From assembly GCA_002477755.1 (NCBI GenBank), contig DLKD01000035.1, forward strand, positions 1 to 64,000: a stretch of 64,000 nt of DNA, written 5' to 3'. The DNA is from Gordonia sp. UBA7599. GTDB taxonomy: Bacteria; Actinomycetota; Actinomycetes; Mycobacteriales; Mycobacteriaceae. The position numbers and the translations under genes are program-made. The first letter of the stretch is position 1. Each line of letters starts with the position of its first letter. The notes beneath the pieces were generated by a model. It had not been told where the DNA came from and searched no databases. It saw nothing but the letters and a program-made list of their open reading frames with translations. Positions 16,499-24,073 of the stretch are shown piece after piece.

Positions 16499-17386
16499 TT
16501 ACTGAGTGGCGATCTTGGCGTTCGCACCGAGCTTCGCGAGCGCCGGGGTGAGCTTGTCGGGGGTCAGCAGCGACATCGACACTGCGGCCTGTCCGCTCGT
16601 AATACCCACGAACTTTCCGCCCTGCGTCGCGGGCGCGCCGAGGTCACCGAGTGCGATCTTCGGCTCTGCGCCCTCACCTTTCCACGTCAATCCGCCGGAG
16701 ACCATCGAAGCGGAGAGCCCTGTGATCGGCCCCGACGCCGCACCACGCACATCGACGGGCGAGCCCGCCTCCGGTGCGGTCACGCCCGTGAAAGTCGCGG
16801 CGATCCTGACGTTCGCGCCGAGCTTCACTGCGGGCACCGTCCACATGTTCCCCGGCCCCGCACTCACTCCGTTCGGGTCGTTGAGGATCGCGGTGACATC
16901 GCCCAGGCGGTAGCCATCGACGGTAGAGGCGGTGGCTCCCGACTTCGGCTTCCAGCCCTTTCGCCCGTCACTGTCCGCGTCCGTGCAGTGGTCCCCGCTG
17001 AGTGCCCACGTATCGCGCCCGTCGCTGGCGAACGCTGCGATGGTGCAGATACGATCCGTCGCGCTAGCGCTCCGAGTCCATGACGGAACGCCTCCAACGA
17101 AACGGATCGCGTCACCAGGCTTCACGGTGATCGTGGAGCCTGCGGGGATATCGCGCGCGGTGACCGAGGAGGTGTCGCACCAGGCATCGTCAGTGAGCGG
17201 GCGGACAGGAGCGCACGTCACGCTCGACACCTTCGCGGGCGTGATCTGCGTACCGCCGCCCGTGATGGTCACGGCCCCAGCGGCGCCCACATCCGTGACG
17301 GGTGCGCCCGCGACTTCACGCGCGCAGCCCGACAGCACCACACCCGCAACGGCGAGTGCGGCGACCGTGCTCACTGTCTTGCGCAT
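16499..17386 (-). CDS. Lipoprotein with a degenerate trypsin-like fold
   Basis: 295 residues from ATG at 17386 with AAGGAG 6 nt upstream. The signal peptide ends in the lipobox LSGC (Cys20). The body resembles a chymotrypsin-like protease: the His region reads WALSGDHC (compare xTAAHC), and the region that would carry the nucleophile reads IALGDLGAPATQGGKFVGITSG (compare GDSGAP). Leu therefore stands where the catalytic Ser should be, so it is likely an inactive surface protease homologue used for binding. A 20-bp palindrome lies directly upstream. Confidence 0.65.
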   Translation of the reverse strand: MRKTVSTVAALAVAGVVLSGCAREVAGAPVTDVGAAGAVTITGGGTQITPAKVSSVTCAPVRPLTDDAWCDTSSVTARDIPAGSTITVKPGDAIRFVGGVPSWTRSASATDRICTIAAFASDGRDTWALSGDHCTDADSDGRKGWKPKSGATASTVDGYRLGDVTAILNDPNGVSAGPGNMWTVPAVKLGANVRIAATFTGVTAPEAGSPVDVRGAASGPITGLSASMVSGGLTWKGEGAEPKIALGDLGAPATQGGKFVGITSGQAAVSMSLLTPDKLTPALAKLGANAKIATQ

Positions 17387-17414
17387 GTCCATCTCCTTCG
17401 TTCTCCTCACAGTA

Positions 17415-17434
17415 ACGTCAACCAATGTTGACGT
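17415..17434. promoter_or_regulatory. 20-bp palindromic operator upstream of the lipoprotein gene
   Basis: ACGTCAAC-CAAT-GTTGACGT, perfect 8-bp arms, centred about 38 bp upstream of the lipoprotein start codon. The size and symmetry fit a dimeric repressor such as a TetR/GntR-type protein. The regulator is not identified. Confidence 0.55.
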
Positions 17435-18358
17435 CCACCGACGGCACGCGAACAGCCCTGTGCCAAGCCCAGTTTCATGTCACGTCCCCCGCGATCAGAC
17501 CCCTGTGCATGACCCCGAACATCCCCATCCCCTGCTCACCCCATCCCGCCCGATACACCCTCGGATCAACGCGCGGGACAGTCCCACCCGTGCGATGCGT
17601 TGCGGTCGCAGTATCCGTCAATGCCCTTGCACGCCGCTTGGCATCGCCCAATCGGGCTTGATCCCGCCCAATCCGCCCGCTTTCGCGCCCGATCAGCCCC
17701 AGCGCACGGATCATCCCACGGATCACGCTGCGGATGATTGCGACGGTGAAGGCGGACCGCGCTCGGATAGCGGGTCGGATAGCTGCGAGAGGGTGCTGCG
17801 AGAACGTGCGCGCGTTCATAAACGCAGCAGTTGAACACCCCTATTGGAGAGAAACACGACCTCGTTTTCGCCCCGCCCGCGTCCGCGCGCAGGATCAGCC
17901 CGATGGATGGCTGTGCAGATCAGGAATCGCGGATCACGGATCGCTGCGAGAGGGCACATCTGTCCGTTTCGCCCGCTGCTCGGATGGGAGGACGCCCTGT
18001 TCGGTGCCGAACAGGGGGTGTCCGACGGTCTGATCCACGGCGCTATCCGTAGGGCTGATCCGTGGGCACGATCCGAGCAGTGCGCGTGGGCGTGGTCAGG
18101 GGTGGAGTCGGGAGGCGGTCGGATGGAGGGAGTGGAGGGTGCGCGGAGAGCGTGCACTCGCGCTCGACGGGCTTCCACGTTCCTACGCACCTACCGAGCG
18201 CGGTCCTCCGCGCTTGATGCACAAACGTCGTCGCGGACGGGATCGTCGTCGCGCAACCGACCAGATACGCAACAGCGCGGTTTGTTCGAGTCGCATAACC
18301 GTGATGCGAAACGGTCTCCTCGCGCACTTGTTCGCTGTCGCGGAACAGGTCCGAGCGC
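17435..18358. other. Non-coding region with repeated motifs next to the serine recombinase
   Basis: About 0.9 kb with no convincing gene. It contains an 18-bp direct repeat with one mismatch (17776-17793 and 17937-17954, both ending GCTGCGAGAGGG), many CGGATCA/TGATCCG words in both orientations (for example 17706, 17719, 17930, 18030 and 18055), a GTCACGTCCC box at 17479-17488, and a strong palindrome at 17995-18016. It could be a recombination locus for the neighbouring recombinase, a replication origin, or both. Confidence 0.5.
17995..18016. repeat. 10-2-10 palindrome, candidate crossover site
   Basis: Perfect 10-bp arms CCCTGTTCGG and CCGAACAGGG flank a TG dinucleotide. Including two further pairs beyond one mismatch, symmetry extends to 28 bp. 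Small serine recombinases cross over at ~26-bp imperfect palindromes with a 2-bp core, which this matches in form. The recombinase gene begins 400 bp away. A terminator is the alternative. Confidence 0.45.
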
Positions 18359-18413
18359 GGGACGTGACACACGATGTCGCAGACCTGTCGGACGGTTGCG
18401 CGAATGTGGGGAC
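18359..18413 (+). promoter_or_regulatory. Shared element promoter box (copy 3)
   Basis: GGGACGTGAC (18359-18368), 17 nt, TGTCGG (18386-18391), 10 nt, GAATGT (18402-18407), 6 nt, ATG at 18414. It drives the serine recombinase. Confidence 0.6.
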
Positions 18414-19025
18414 ATGAGCGAACTCGAACTCTTTCCCGTCGCCCTCGATGCACCAACGATGCCCCGCGAGCCCCGCACCGTCGGGTACGCGCGAGTGAGC
18501 ACACAAGCCCAGGACGAGTCCATGCAGTTGGACGCGCTCGCGATGTTCCGCGTCGAGGAGGTGTACGTGGATCATGGCGTGAGCGGTGCGCGCACCTCGC
18601 GGCCCGAGCTTGATCGGATGCTCGCCGAGCTGGTCGAGGGTGACACCGTGGTGGTGTATTCGCTCTCTCGTCTCGGGCGCAACTTGACCCACCTGCTCGG
18701 GATCGTGGAGGAGCTGACGGGACGCGGAATCGCGTTGCGCTCGCTCACGGAACAGATCGACACCAGCTCGGCGTCGGGGAGGCTCGTGCTCCACATCTTC
18801 GCTGTCCTCGCGGCCTTCGAGCGTGAGCTGCTGTCGGAGAGGACGCGTGCCGGTATTGCCGCTGCGCGTCAGCGCGGGTCCGTTCCTGGTCGCCGCCCGA
18901 AGCTGTCCGAGGACCAGATCGAGGCCGCGCGCGAGCGCCGCGACCACGGCGAGAGTGTGTCGGTGATCGCCAGCGATATGGGCGTGAACAAGGCGACGCT
19001 GTACCGGCGCCTGTCCTCGATCTAG
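18414..19025 (+). CDS. Small serine recombinase (resolvase/invertase family)
   Basis: 203 residues. The catalytic Ser29 is in VGYARVSTQAQ. The family motifs DHGVSGARTSRPELDRML and VVVYSLSRLGRNLTHLL follow, then the long E helix (SGRLVLHIFAVLAAFERELLSERTRAGI) and a C-terminal helix-turn-helix (SVSVIASDMGVNKATLYRRLSS). Such enzymes resolve multimers or invert DNA between ~26-bp sites. The leaderless start is set by the shared promoter. A longer open frame from 17844 is ignored because its extra part is low-quality and non-homologous. Its stop overlaps the stop of the convergent gene. Confidence 0.92.
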   Translation: MSELELFPVALDAPTMPREPRTVGYARVSTQAQDESMQLDALAMFRVEEVYVDHGVSGARTSRPELDRMLAELVEGDTVVVYSLSRLGRNLTHLLGIVEELTGRGIALRSLTEQIDTSSASGRLVLHIFAVLAAFERELLSERTRAGIAAARQRGSVPGRRPKLSEDQIEAARERRDHGESVSVIASDMGVNKATLYRRLSSI

Positions 19026-19354
19026 CTGTCGAGGTCGGCGGGACTGTCGGGTACGGACACGTCGTCGGACAGCTCCACGACCTTCCCCGCAGCCACCACG
19101 GGCACACCATCCATCGTGAGCGTGGCCTTCCGCCGAACCGCTTCCGCGAAGATCACGTCGTACATGCCGACATCGGGGCCGAGGCGCTTCACATACCGCT
19201 GGCGCACCTCTTGGCCCGACTTGATCGCGTACCGCGTGTCCACCATGTCGGGGCTCACGCCCATCATCAGGGCCACTGCGCCACGGTCGAGTTGCCAGTC
19301 CAACTCCGCCTTCGAGCTGTCGGTGATGATGTTCGCGGTGATGTTCTCAGTCAT
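19022..19354 (-). CDS. Hypothetical protein downstream of the HicA-like gene
   Basis: 110 residues starting MTENITANIITDSSKAELDW. ATG at 19354 has CACGAT 6 nt upstream, a possible leaderless -10. The sequence contains a short helix-turn-helix-like stretch (GAVALMMGVSPDMVDTRYAI), then a strand-rich acidic tail. I do not recognise the family. Its position 56 bp after a HicA-like gene raises the possibility that it is the cognate antitoxin, but it lacks a HicB signature. Confidence 0.6.
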   Translation of the reverse strand: MTENITANIITDSSKAELDWQLDRGAVALMMGVSPDMVDTRYAIKSGQEVRQRYVKRLGPDVGMYDVIFAEAVRRKATLTMDGVPVVAAGKVVELSDDVSVPDSPADLDS

Positions 19355-19410
19355 GCCCACATCGTGCGGGGACACCCTTGTGCGTCGCCAGTCGCGGGCT
19401 TGCGCACGCG

Positions 19411-19623
19411 CTACAGCCGCCCGCCTCGGTGCGGCACAGGCACGCCGCAACGGCGTAGGAGCGCCGCCGCATTACGGCACCCGCGCCAGTCGGAGGGGGT
19501 TCTCGGCAGGAAGATCGCGGGGTACTCCGATCCGCTCGGCGGGACTAGGCGCAGGTGCCGCCGCGATTGATCCAAGGCCCATCCTTCCGCGCGGGCAAGG
19601 GCTATGAGCGAGCGTGTGTCCAT
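19411..19623 (-). CDS. HicA-like small protein
   Basis: 70 residues. MDTRSLIALARAEGWALDQSRRHLRLVPP, a proline-containing loop and CRNAAALLRRCGV follow the HicA layout: helix, strand with the conserved His (His23), loop, final helix. HicA toxins are mRNA interferases with a dsRNA-binding-like fold. The usual glycine before the histidine is replaced by Arg, so activity is uncertain. The start is set by the shared promoter box (copy 4); the longer frame to 19695 would run through that box. Confidence 0.5.
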   Translation of the reverse strand: MDTRSLIALARAEGWALDQSRRHLRLVPPSGSEYPAIFLPRTPSDWRGCRNAAALLRRCGVPVPHRGGRL

Positions 19624-19679
19624 GACCCGAGCCTGCCTGCGAGCACCGACAAGTGCAGGGGCGGAACGTGTCACGTCCC
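19624..19679 (-). promoter_or_regulatory. Shared element promoter box (copy 4)
   Basis: On the minus strand: GGGACGTGAC (19679-19670), 18 nt, TGTCGG (19651-19646), 10 nt, CAGGCT (19635-19630), 6 nt, ATG at 19623. The -10 is the weakest of the four. Confidence 0.55.
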
Positions 19680-19711
19680 GCGTGATCAGGTACACGGTGC
19701 GGAACGTGAAC

Positions 19712-20887
19712 CTACTTCGCAGACCTGAGCCGCACGTACATCGCTGCTGCTTGCTGTTTGGCGATAGCCGGAGTGGTGGACGCCGCCTGTCCGAGGTACC
19801 TGCCTACACGGACCAGGCACAGCGTCTGCTTCGTCGCCGCTGTGCACCCACTGAATTGAGCTGACAGCCCCGTGATTGGCTCGGACTTGTCCCCCTTCCA
19901 CGATTCGAGCGTTCTCGCTGCCGCCTGTTCGTCGGTGAAGCGGAACACCCAGTTCAGCTCACTCACGGCGAAGCGTTCGAGACCCGCCACCGCCTCGGCG
20001 GTTCGCAACTCGTAGGCGTGCCCCGTCCCCCATCCATTCAGCGGCGCGTTGTTGGCGGACAATCCTGTCGCTCCGCGTCCCTCGGTGGCTGGCGTTGTCA
20101 GCCCCAAGATTCCACCGTCGTCCATGGGGACCATCGGGTACGCGGTCTTCGTAGGGTCGAATGGGGTCTGCTGGTATTCGCCGAGCTTCGCGACCTGTGC
20201 CGCCATGAACTTGCCCACCGGGTCAAGCATGGTCGGTGCCGCACTGGTGGGCGCTGACATTCCCGACATGACCACTAGGTTGCCCCGAGCGACCATCGCC
20301 GTCAACGCTAGGAGCCCCTTCGCGGGATTGGCACCGTACATCACGATAGTGGCGTCTTTGACAGGGAAGTCGCCAGGGAGAGCGGGTGCCGCAGATGGGT
20401 TCAGCGCAGCTACAGCGGACACTGCACGCTTCGCGGACGCCTCGTCGGTGAATCGGAGAATGCCCCCGCGCAAGCGAGTCTGCACACCGTCGGTGCCGCA
20501 GGCGAGGAAGCCCGTTTGGAACCCACTCCCGCCTATCGCATTCTTCTGATCGGAAGTCAGTCCGTTGGTGCTCCGCGCGAGCATGGGCACCGAGAAGGCG
20601 GGAGCAGGGTCGTCACCCTCGCCATGGCACACATCTTTCAGGGAGGGGAGCACGCTCCACGGTGCGGTCACCGCAGTGGCGATCCGCCACCCCTCCTGCT
20701 GCCAGGCGTCGTACGCGTTCCCCGCCTCGATCACCCTCGGCGTCGTCGGGTAGTTGCCCGTGTCGAGCTTGAATCGAGCTTCCACCGACGGGTCTGGCAC
20801 GGCGGTTCCCGCGACGGTGCCGCAGCCCGTGAGCGCGATGATCAGGCCCGTGCACAGCGCGACGAGAGGTGCCCTTTTTCTCCCCAT
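19712..20887 (-). CDS. DUF7373-like lipoprotein
   Basis: 391 residues from ATG at 20887, which has TAGCGT 7 nt upstream. The signal peptide MGRKRAPLVALCTGLIIALTGC ends in a lipobox. The mature part starts with FKLDTGNYPTTPR and has the duplicated layout of actinobacterial DUF7373 lipoproteins: two similar halves, each with an FTDE element (ILRFTDEASAKRAV and VFRFTDEQAAARTL). It has paired cysteines near the C-terminus (FSGCTAATKQTLCLV). Such lipoproteins are exported to the outer face of the membrane; the function is unknown. A chromosomal-type gene as cargo. Confidence 0.7.
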   Translation of the reverse strand: MGRKRAPLVALCTGLIIALTGCGTVAGTAVPDPSVEARFKLDTGNYPTTPRVIEAGNAYDAWQQEGWRIATAVTAPWSVLPSLKDVCHGEGDDPAPAFSVPMLARSTNGLTSDQKNAIGGSGFQTGFLACGTDGVQTRLRGGILRFTDEASAKRAVSAVAALNPSAAPALPGDFPVKDATIVMYGANPAKGLLALTAMVARGNLVVMSGMSAPTSAAPTMLDPVGKFMAAQVAKLGEYQQTPFDPTKTAYPMVPMDDGGILGLTTPATEGRGATGLSANNAPLNGWGTGHAYELRTAEAVAGLERFAVSELNWVFRFTDEQAAARTLESWKGDKSEPITGLSAQFSGCTAATKQTLCLVRVGRYLGQAASTTPAIAKQQAAAMYVRLRSAK

Positions 20888-21027
20888 GCGGAGCACGCTA
20901 CATGGGGGACCGTCCTCTTCGCGCGCACCTGCAAGCGCCCGCCAAGCGCCCGTTTGGCGAAGATCGAGAGCCTGGTTTCCGACGACGCGGGACACCTCCG
21001 CGTGCAGCCAACCGAGAGGGGATCACG

Positions 21028-21294
21028 ATGACGAAGATGAAGCGGACGATGGCAGGGCTGATCGCGGGCGCGGCGGTGCTCACGGGCGTCGGAGCAGTGA
21101 GCACGGTCGCGGCGGGAGCTGCATCGGCGTCGAGCTGCACGTACCACACGCGCATGATGTTCGGGAACAACATCGTGGATGGTTACGGCGGAGGCCCGCA
21201 GGCAGCAACCCAGAACGCCTACAGCAAGGCGAAGGCTCACGGTCTCTCGACGGTCGGCGGCAAGAGGATGTGGACCCAGTACGAGTGCCGCTGA
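21028..21294 (+). CDS. Small secreted protein
   Basis: 88 residues. MKRTMAGLIAGAAVLTGVGAVSTVAAGAASAS is a clear signal peptide, leaving a ~50-residue mature peptide, SCTYHTRMMFGNN..., with two cysteines (one at the N-terminus, one in the C-terminal YECR) that may form a disulfide. AGAGGGG lies 7 nt before the ATG. The function is unknown; a small exported peptide of this size could be a bacteriocin-like or adhesion factor. Followed by a terminator, so monocistronic. Confidence 0.75.
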   Translation: MTKMKRTMAGLIAGAAVLTGVGAVSTVAAGAASASSCTYHTRMMFGNNIVDGYGGGPQAATQNAYSKAKAHGLSTVGGKRMWTQYECR

Positions 21295-21313
21295 TTCACA
21301 ACGGACACCAACC

Positions 21314-21345
21314 GAGCCCGCTCTCCGTAATTGGAGGGCGGGCTC
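21314..21345 (+). terminator. Terminator after the secreted peptide gene
   Basis: GAGCCCGCTCTCC pairs with GGAGGGCGGGCTC across GTAATT, with one T-G wobble. It lies 19 bp after the stop. Confidence 0.75.
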
Positions 21346-21463
21346 TGGGCGTTGAGGGGTACGCCTGCATTGGCAATCGACAAGGGCTTCGTAAGACGCG
21401 TACGGGATCATGGCTTACTGTCACTGCGGGACACCCCCCGCAAGCACTGAACGGAGATGGAAG

Positions 21464-22831
21464 ATGCCCCGCACGTACCCGGAGAACCCTGACCGCCCGT
21501 GGTCCGCGCGCGAGCATCGCCAGTTCGAGCGCGAGCAGTGGGGCGAGGTCAACCAGCACGCTGCGCGCGAGGAGCAGCAGTGGGATCGGCAGTCGCAGCA
21601 GCGCAAGGGCGAGCGCGTCCAGTGGGCTCAGCAGGACGAACAGCGATTCTTGGAGCGCCAGCAGTGGCGGATTCAGAACCGCTTGCAGGAGAAGTCGAAC
21701 AGGCTCCTTTCCCAACAGAACATGCTCTCCGCCTCGCAGGTCGCACTACAGACGCAGATTCACGCGGCGCAGGAGGAGGGCAACCAGATCGCCCTCGCGT
21801 CGCTACAGATGCAGAAGCAACAGCTCGATCTACAGATCATGCAGCTCGAAGGCCAGAAGCAGCAGTTCGAGCAGGCGGCGGAGCATCAAGCACGCGTCGA
21901 TATGCAGAGCTTCGCACAGTGGCGACAGACCCCCGACGGGCGCGCCTTCATGCAGTGGGCAACCGCAGCCGACGGAGTGGTCCAGACAATCGAGGACCGT
22001 AACCAGCAATGGCTCGCGGCGTGGAACGAATGGATCAAGAGCGAGGTCTCCGACGCCGAGGTAACGGCGCACCGAGCACTGACCGAGCTGCCGGAGCAGA
22101 TCAGTGCTGAGTTATCCCGCTCGGTACTCAAATTCAAACTGCCCACCCTCAAGCGATACGTCTGGTGGATTATAGGCATTGCGGTCGTGTCCGCCATCGT
22201 GGCGAGCGTAGGCACGATCCTCATCCCCGTCGTTCTCGGCGCGCTCGCCTACTACGTCTGGGCTACCAAGCGACGGAATGCACGTCTCAGTGAACTTAGG
22301 GAAGACCTGATCGACGCTCAGGAGACGCAACGAGTTCGAGTCACCCGCCTCGGATTCGACCCGCTCGACCACGATGCGCCCGTCGAGAAGTGGACGCCTG
22401 TGGACACCGCGCAGAAGGCGACCAAACTGCTCACGTTGATCGACGACGGTATCCGTGTTCACTCACACCCCAGCGATCTACCCGTGCCGAGAATGCCCGT
22501 CGTGACCGATCCGACGACGCTGCGGGTCGCGCCCCTTCGCGCCCTGGCTGAGAAGTGGTCGAGCGGCGCGGGAGCACCTGCACCTGCGCAACTGCGGCGG
22601 TCGGCACCTTCAACTGGACCTCGCCCTGTCCCCCGCTCTACACCGCCCGCACCCGTGCGTGCACCTGCACCTGCACCGAAGTCAGACGCCGAACCTGAAG
22701 TCGATGTAGCCGACGAAGCTGCGGTCGGAGGCGGTGACGACGCCACTCAAGTTGTCACCCCCGCATCGCGTCGCGAGTACATGGAGCGCCGAACCGCGCG
22801 CGAACAGCAGCAAGGCGACGAGGAGGCGTAG
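21464..22831 (+). CDS. Large coiled-coil membrane protein
   Basis: 455 residues from ATG at 21464 (GGAGA upstream). Residues ~10-150 are an extremely Gln/Glu/Arg-rich helix (REEQQWDRQSQQRKGERVQWAQQDEQRF; SLQMQKQQLDLQIMQLEGQKQQ), a predicted coiled coil. Two adjacent membrane segments lie near residues 225-262 (VWWIIGIAVVSAIVASVGTILIPVVLGALAYYVW), then a cytoplasmic domain and a Pro/Ala-rich disordered tail. I do not recognise the family. It could be a membrane anchor for the secretion module or an entry-exclusion-like protein; this is inference. Confidence 0.7.
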   Translation: MPRTYPENPDRPWSAREHRQFEREQWGEVNQHAAREEQQWDRQSQQRKGERVQWAQQDEQRFLERQQWRIQNRLQEKSNRLLSQQNMLSASQVALQTQIHAAQEEGNQIALASLQMQKQQLDLQIMQLEGQKQQFEQAAEHQARVDMQSFAQWRQTPDGRAFMQWATAADGVVQTIEDRNQQWLAAWNEWIKSEVSDAEVTAHRALTELPEQISAELSRSVLKFKLPTLKRYVWWIIGIAVVSAIVASVGTILIPVVLGALAYYVWATKRRNARLSELREDLIDAQETQRVRVTRLGFDPLDHDAPVEKWTPVDTAQKATKLLTLIDDGIRVHSHPSDLPVPRMPVVTDPTTLRVAPLRALAEKWSSGAGAPAPAQLRRSAPSTGPRPVPRSTPPAPVRAPAPAPKSDAEPEVDVADEAAVGGGDDATQVVTPASRREYMERRTAREQQQGDEEA

Positions 22832-22841
22832 TCGGGCAGAG

Positions 22842-22878
22842 GAGAGCCCCACTCCGAGCATCTCGGAGTGGGGCTCTC
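22842..22878. terminator. Bidirectional terminator, 17-bp stem
   Basis: GAGAGCCCCACTCCGAG (22842-22858) and its exact complement (22862-22878) with a 3-nt loop, between convergent genes. Confidence 0.85.
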
Positions 22879-22904
22879 GCGTGTGCTGGGGTCGGGCGCA
22901 GGCA

Positions 22905-23801
22905 TCACCCGACCAGGCTCAGGTTGGCAGACACGGCATCGTCAGCAGTCAGCTCACGAGCAGTGCGCACGAGCCGCCCAACTGTCGCCGGGGACACCTC
23001 TCCTACCTCCCCCGCGATAGCCCGAGTCGATGCGCCACGGGCGTGACGCACGAGAACATCGTGCGTCACCTCGACGCTGAGGGTCGTGCGACGCTGCGTC
23101 ACGAGATGCTCCGCCAGGGCGAGGAGTGGGTCGGGTGAATCACCTGACTCAGCGGGCGCGCCGCCGACCTGACTCACGCCGATGTCCCGCGTCACGGCTG
23201 GATCATCGGGCTGACTCGCGGGTGCATCACCGCAGGTAGCGGGCTGCGTCGCGCGGGTCGCGGTAGAGTCATCGGACATGACCATGTTCGTGGCCGGCTC
23301 GGGGAGTGCAGCAGGGCGTGAGTCGGCTGAGTCGGACTGGATCACGGGTGACTCGGGCTCCGACTCGCCTGTCTCGCCCTGGCTCACGGACCGTGCGTCA
23401 GCCACCGCGCGGTCGAGGAGGAACAACGTCGCCGTGCCCGCGCCCAAGTCCAAGACCACGGGGAATCCGACTGCGATGAGCCACGGGATACCCATCGACA
23501 CGCCCAGCTCGGTCAGCGACCAGAGGCTCATCGCGAACGCGATCACGGTCAGCATCACCGACAGCCCGACCGCCCATCGGAACGCAGCGGTCGTCCCTCC
23601 ACGTCGGGCTTCACGCCCGACGAGTTCGATCAGCACGGGAACCGCGACTGGCGGGATACCAGCCCATGCGACAGCGAACCACACGAACAGCGCACCGTTG
23701 TAGGTGTGCCAGGCGTGCATCAGGTTGCCCGCGAGGCTGAGTGCCATGCAGCCCGCCAGGACCGCGCGCGGGTACCAGGGAGAAGGTGCGGTCTCGGTCA
23801 T
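22905..23801 (-). CDS. DUF2637-type membrane protein with C-terminal HTH
   Basis: 298 residues. Four membrane segments lie in the first ~145 residues (AGCMALSLAGNLMHAW; LFVWFAVAWAGIPPVAVPVLIELVG; WAVGLSVMLTVIAFAMSLWSL; IPWLIAVGFPVVLDLGAGTATLFLL), matching DUF2637 proteins of actinobacterial plasmids and integrative elements (SpdB-like, linked to conjugal spread). A disordered acidic middle follows, then a winged-helix-like end (VLVRHARGASTRAIAGEVGEVSPATVGRLVRTA). It is the last gene of the replication operon, and its start overlaps the previous stop (ATGA). Confidence 0.75.
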   Translation of the reverse strand: MTETAPSPWYPRAVLAGCMALSLAGNLMHAWHTYNGALFVWFAVAWAGIPPVAVPVLIELVGREARRGGTTAAFRWAVGLSVMLTVIAFAMSLWSLTELGVSMGIPWLIAVGFPVVLDLGAGTATLFLLDRAVADARSVSQGETGESEPESPVIQSDSADSRPAALPEPATNMVMSDDSTATRATQPATCGDAPASQPDDPAVTRDIGVSQVGGAPAESGDSPDPLLALAEHLVTQRRTTLSVEVTHDVLVRHARGASTRAIAGEVGEVSPATVGRLVRTARELTADDAVSANLSLVG

Positions 23802-24073
23802 GGTTGTGTGTCCTCCTCGTCAGGGGTCTCCTGGTCGGTGTACGGGCGAACCCAGACCACCCGCTTGCGCGGAGGGTGGTCGGACCAGTCGGGCGTGGGT
23901 GCGGTGGTCGGGATCGAGTGCACGTACGGAGGGCATCCCGCGTACGTGGGCTGTCCGTAGGGCGCGGACTCGGTCGCCGTCTCGGTCTCGGTCTCGGTCT
24001 CGGACAGGGGCGGGACCAGGGTCAGATGCCGACGGGCACGGGCTGGTCGGGAGTGCGCGAGAGCCATTGTCAT
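23798..24073 (-). CDS. Hypothetical small protein with Thr-Glu repeat
   Basis: 91 residues, overlapping both neighbours (TGATG upstream, ATGA downstream), so it is part of the operon. It contains LSETETETETATESAP, encoded by a (CGGTCT)n-like microsatellite at about 23977-24002, and a tryptophan-containing C-terminus. It is mostly disordered. The repeat could vary in length by slippage. No function is assignable. Confidence 0.6.
   Translation of the reverse strand: MTMALAHSRPARARRHLTLVPPLSETETETETATESAPYGQPTYAGCPPYVHSIPTTAPTPDWSDHPPRKRVVWVRPYTDQETPDEEDTQP

Noticed and set aside
17844..18413. N-terminal extension of the serine recombinase
   Set aside because: Extension is Arg/Ser-rich and passes through the palindrome and promoter box; the family start is at 18414.
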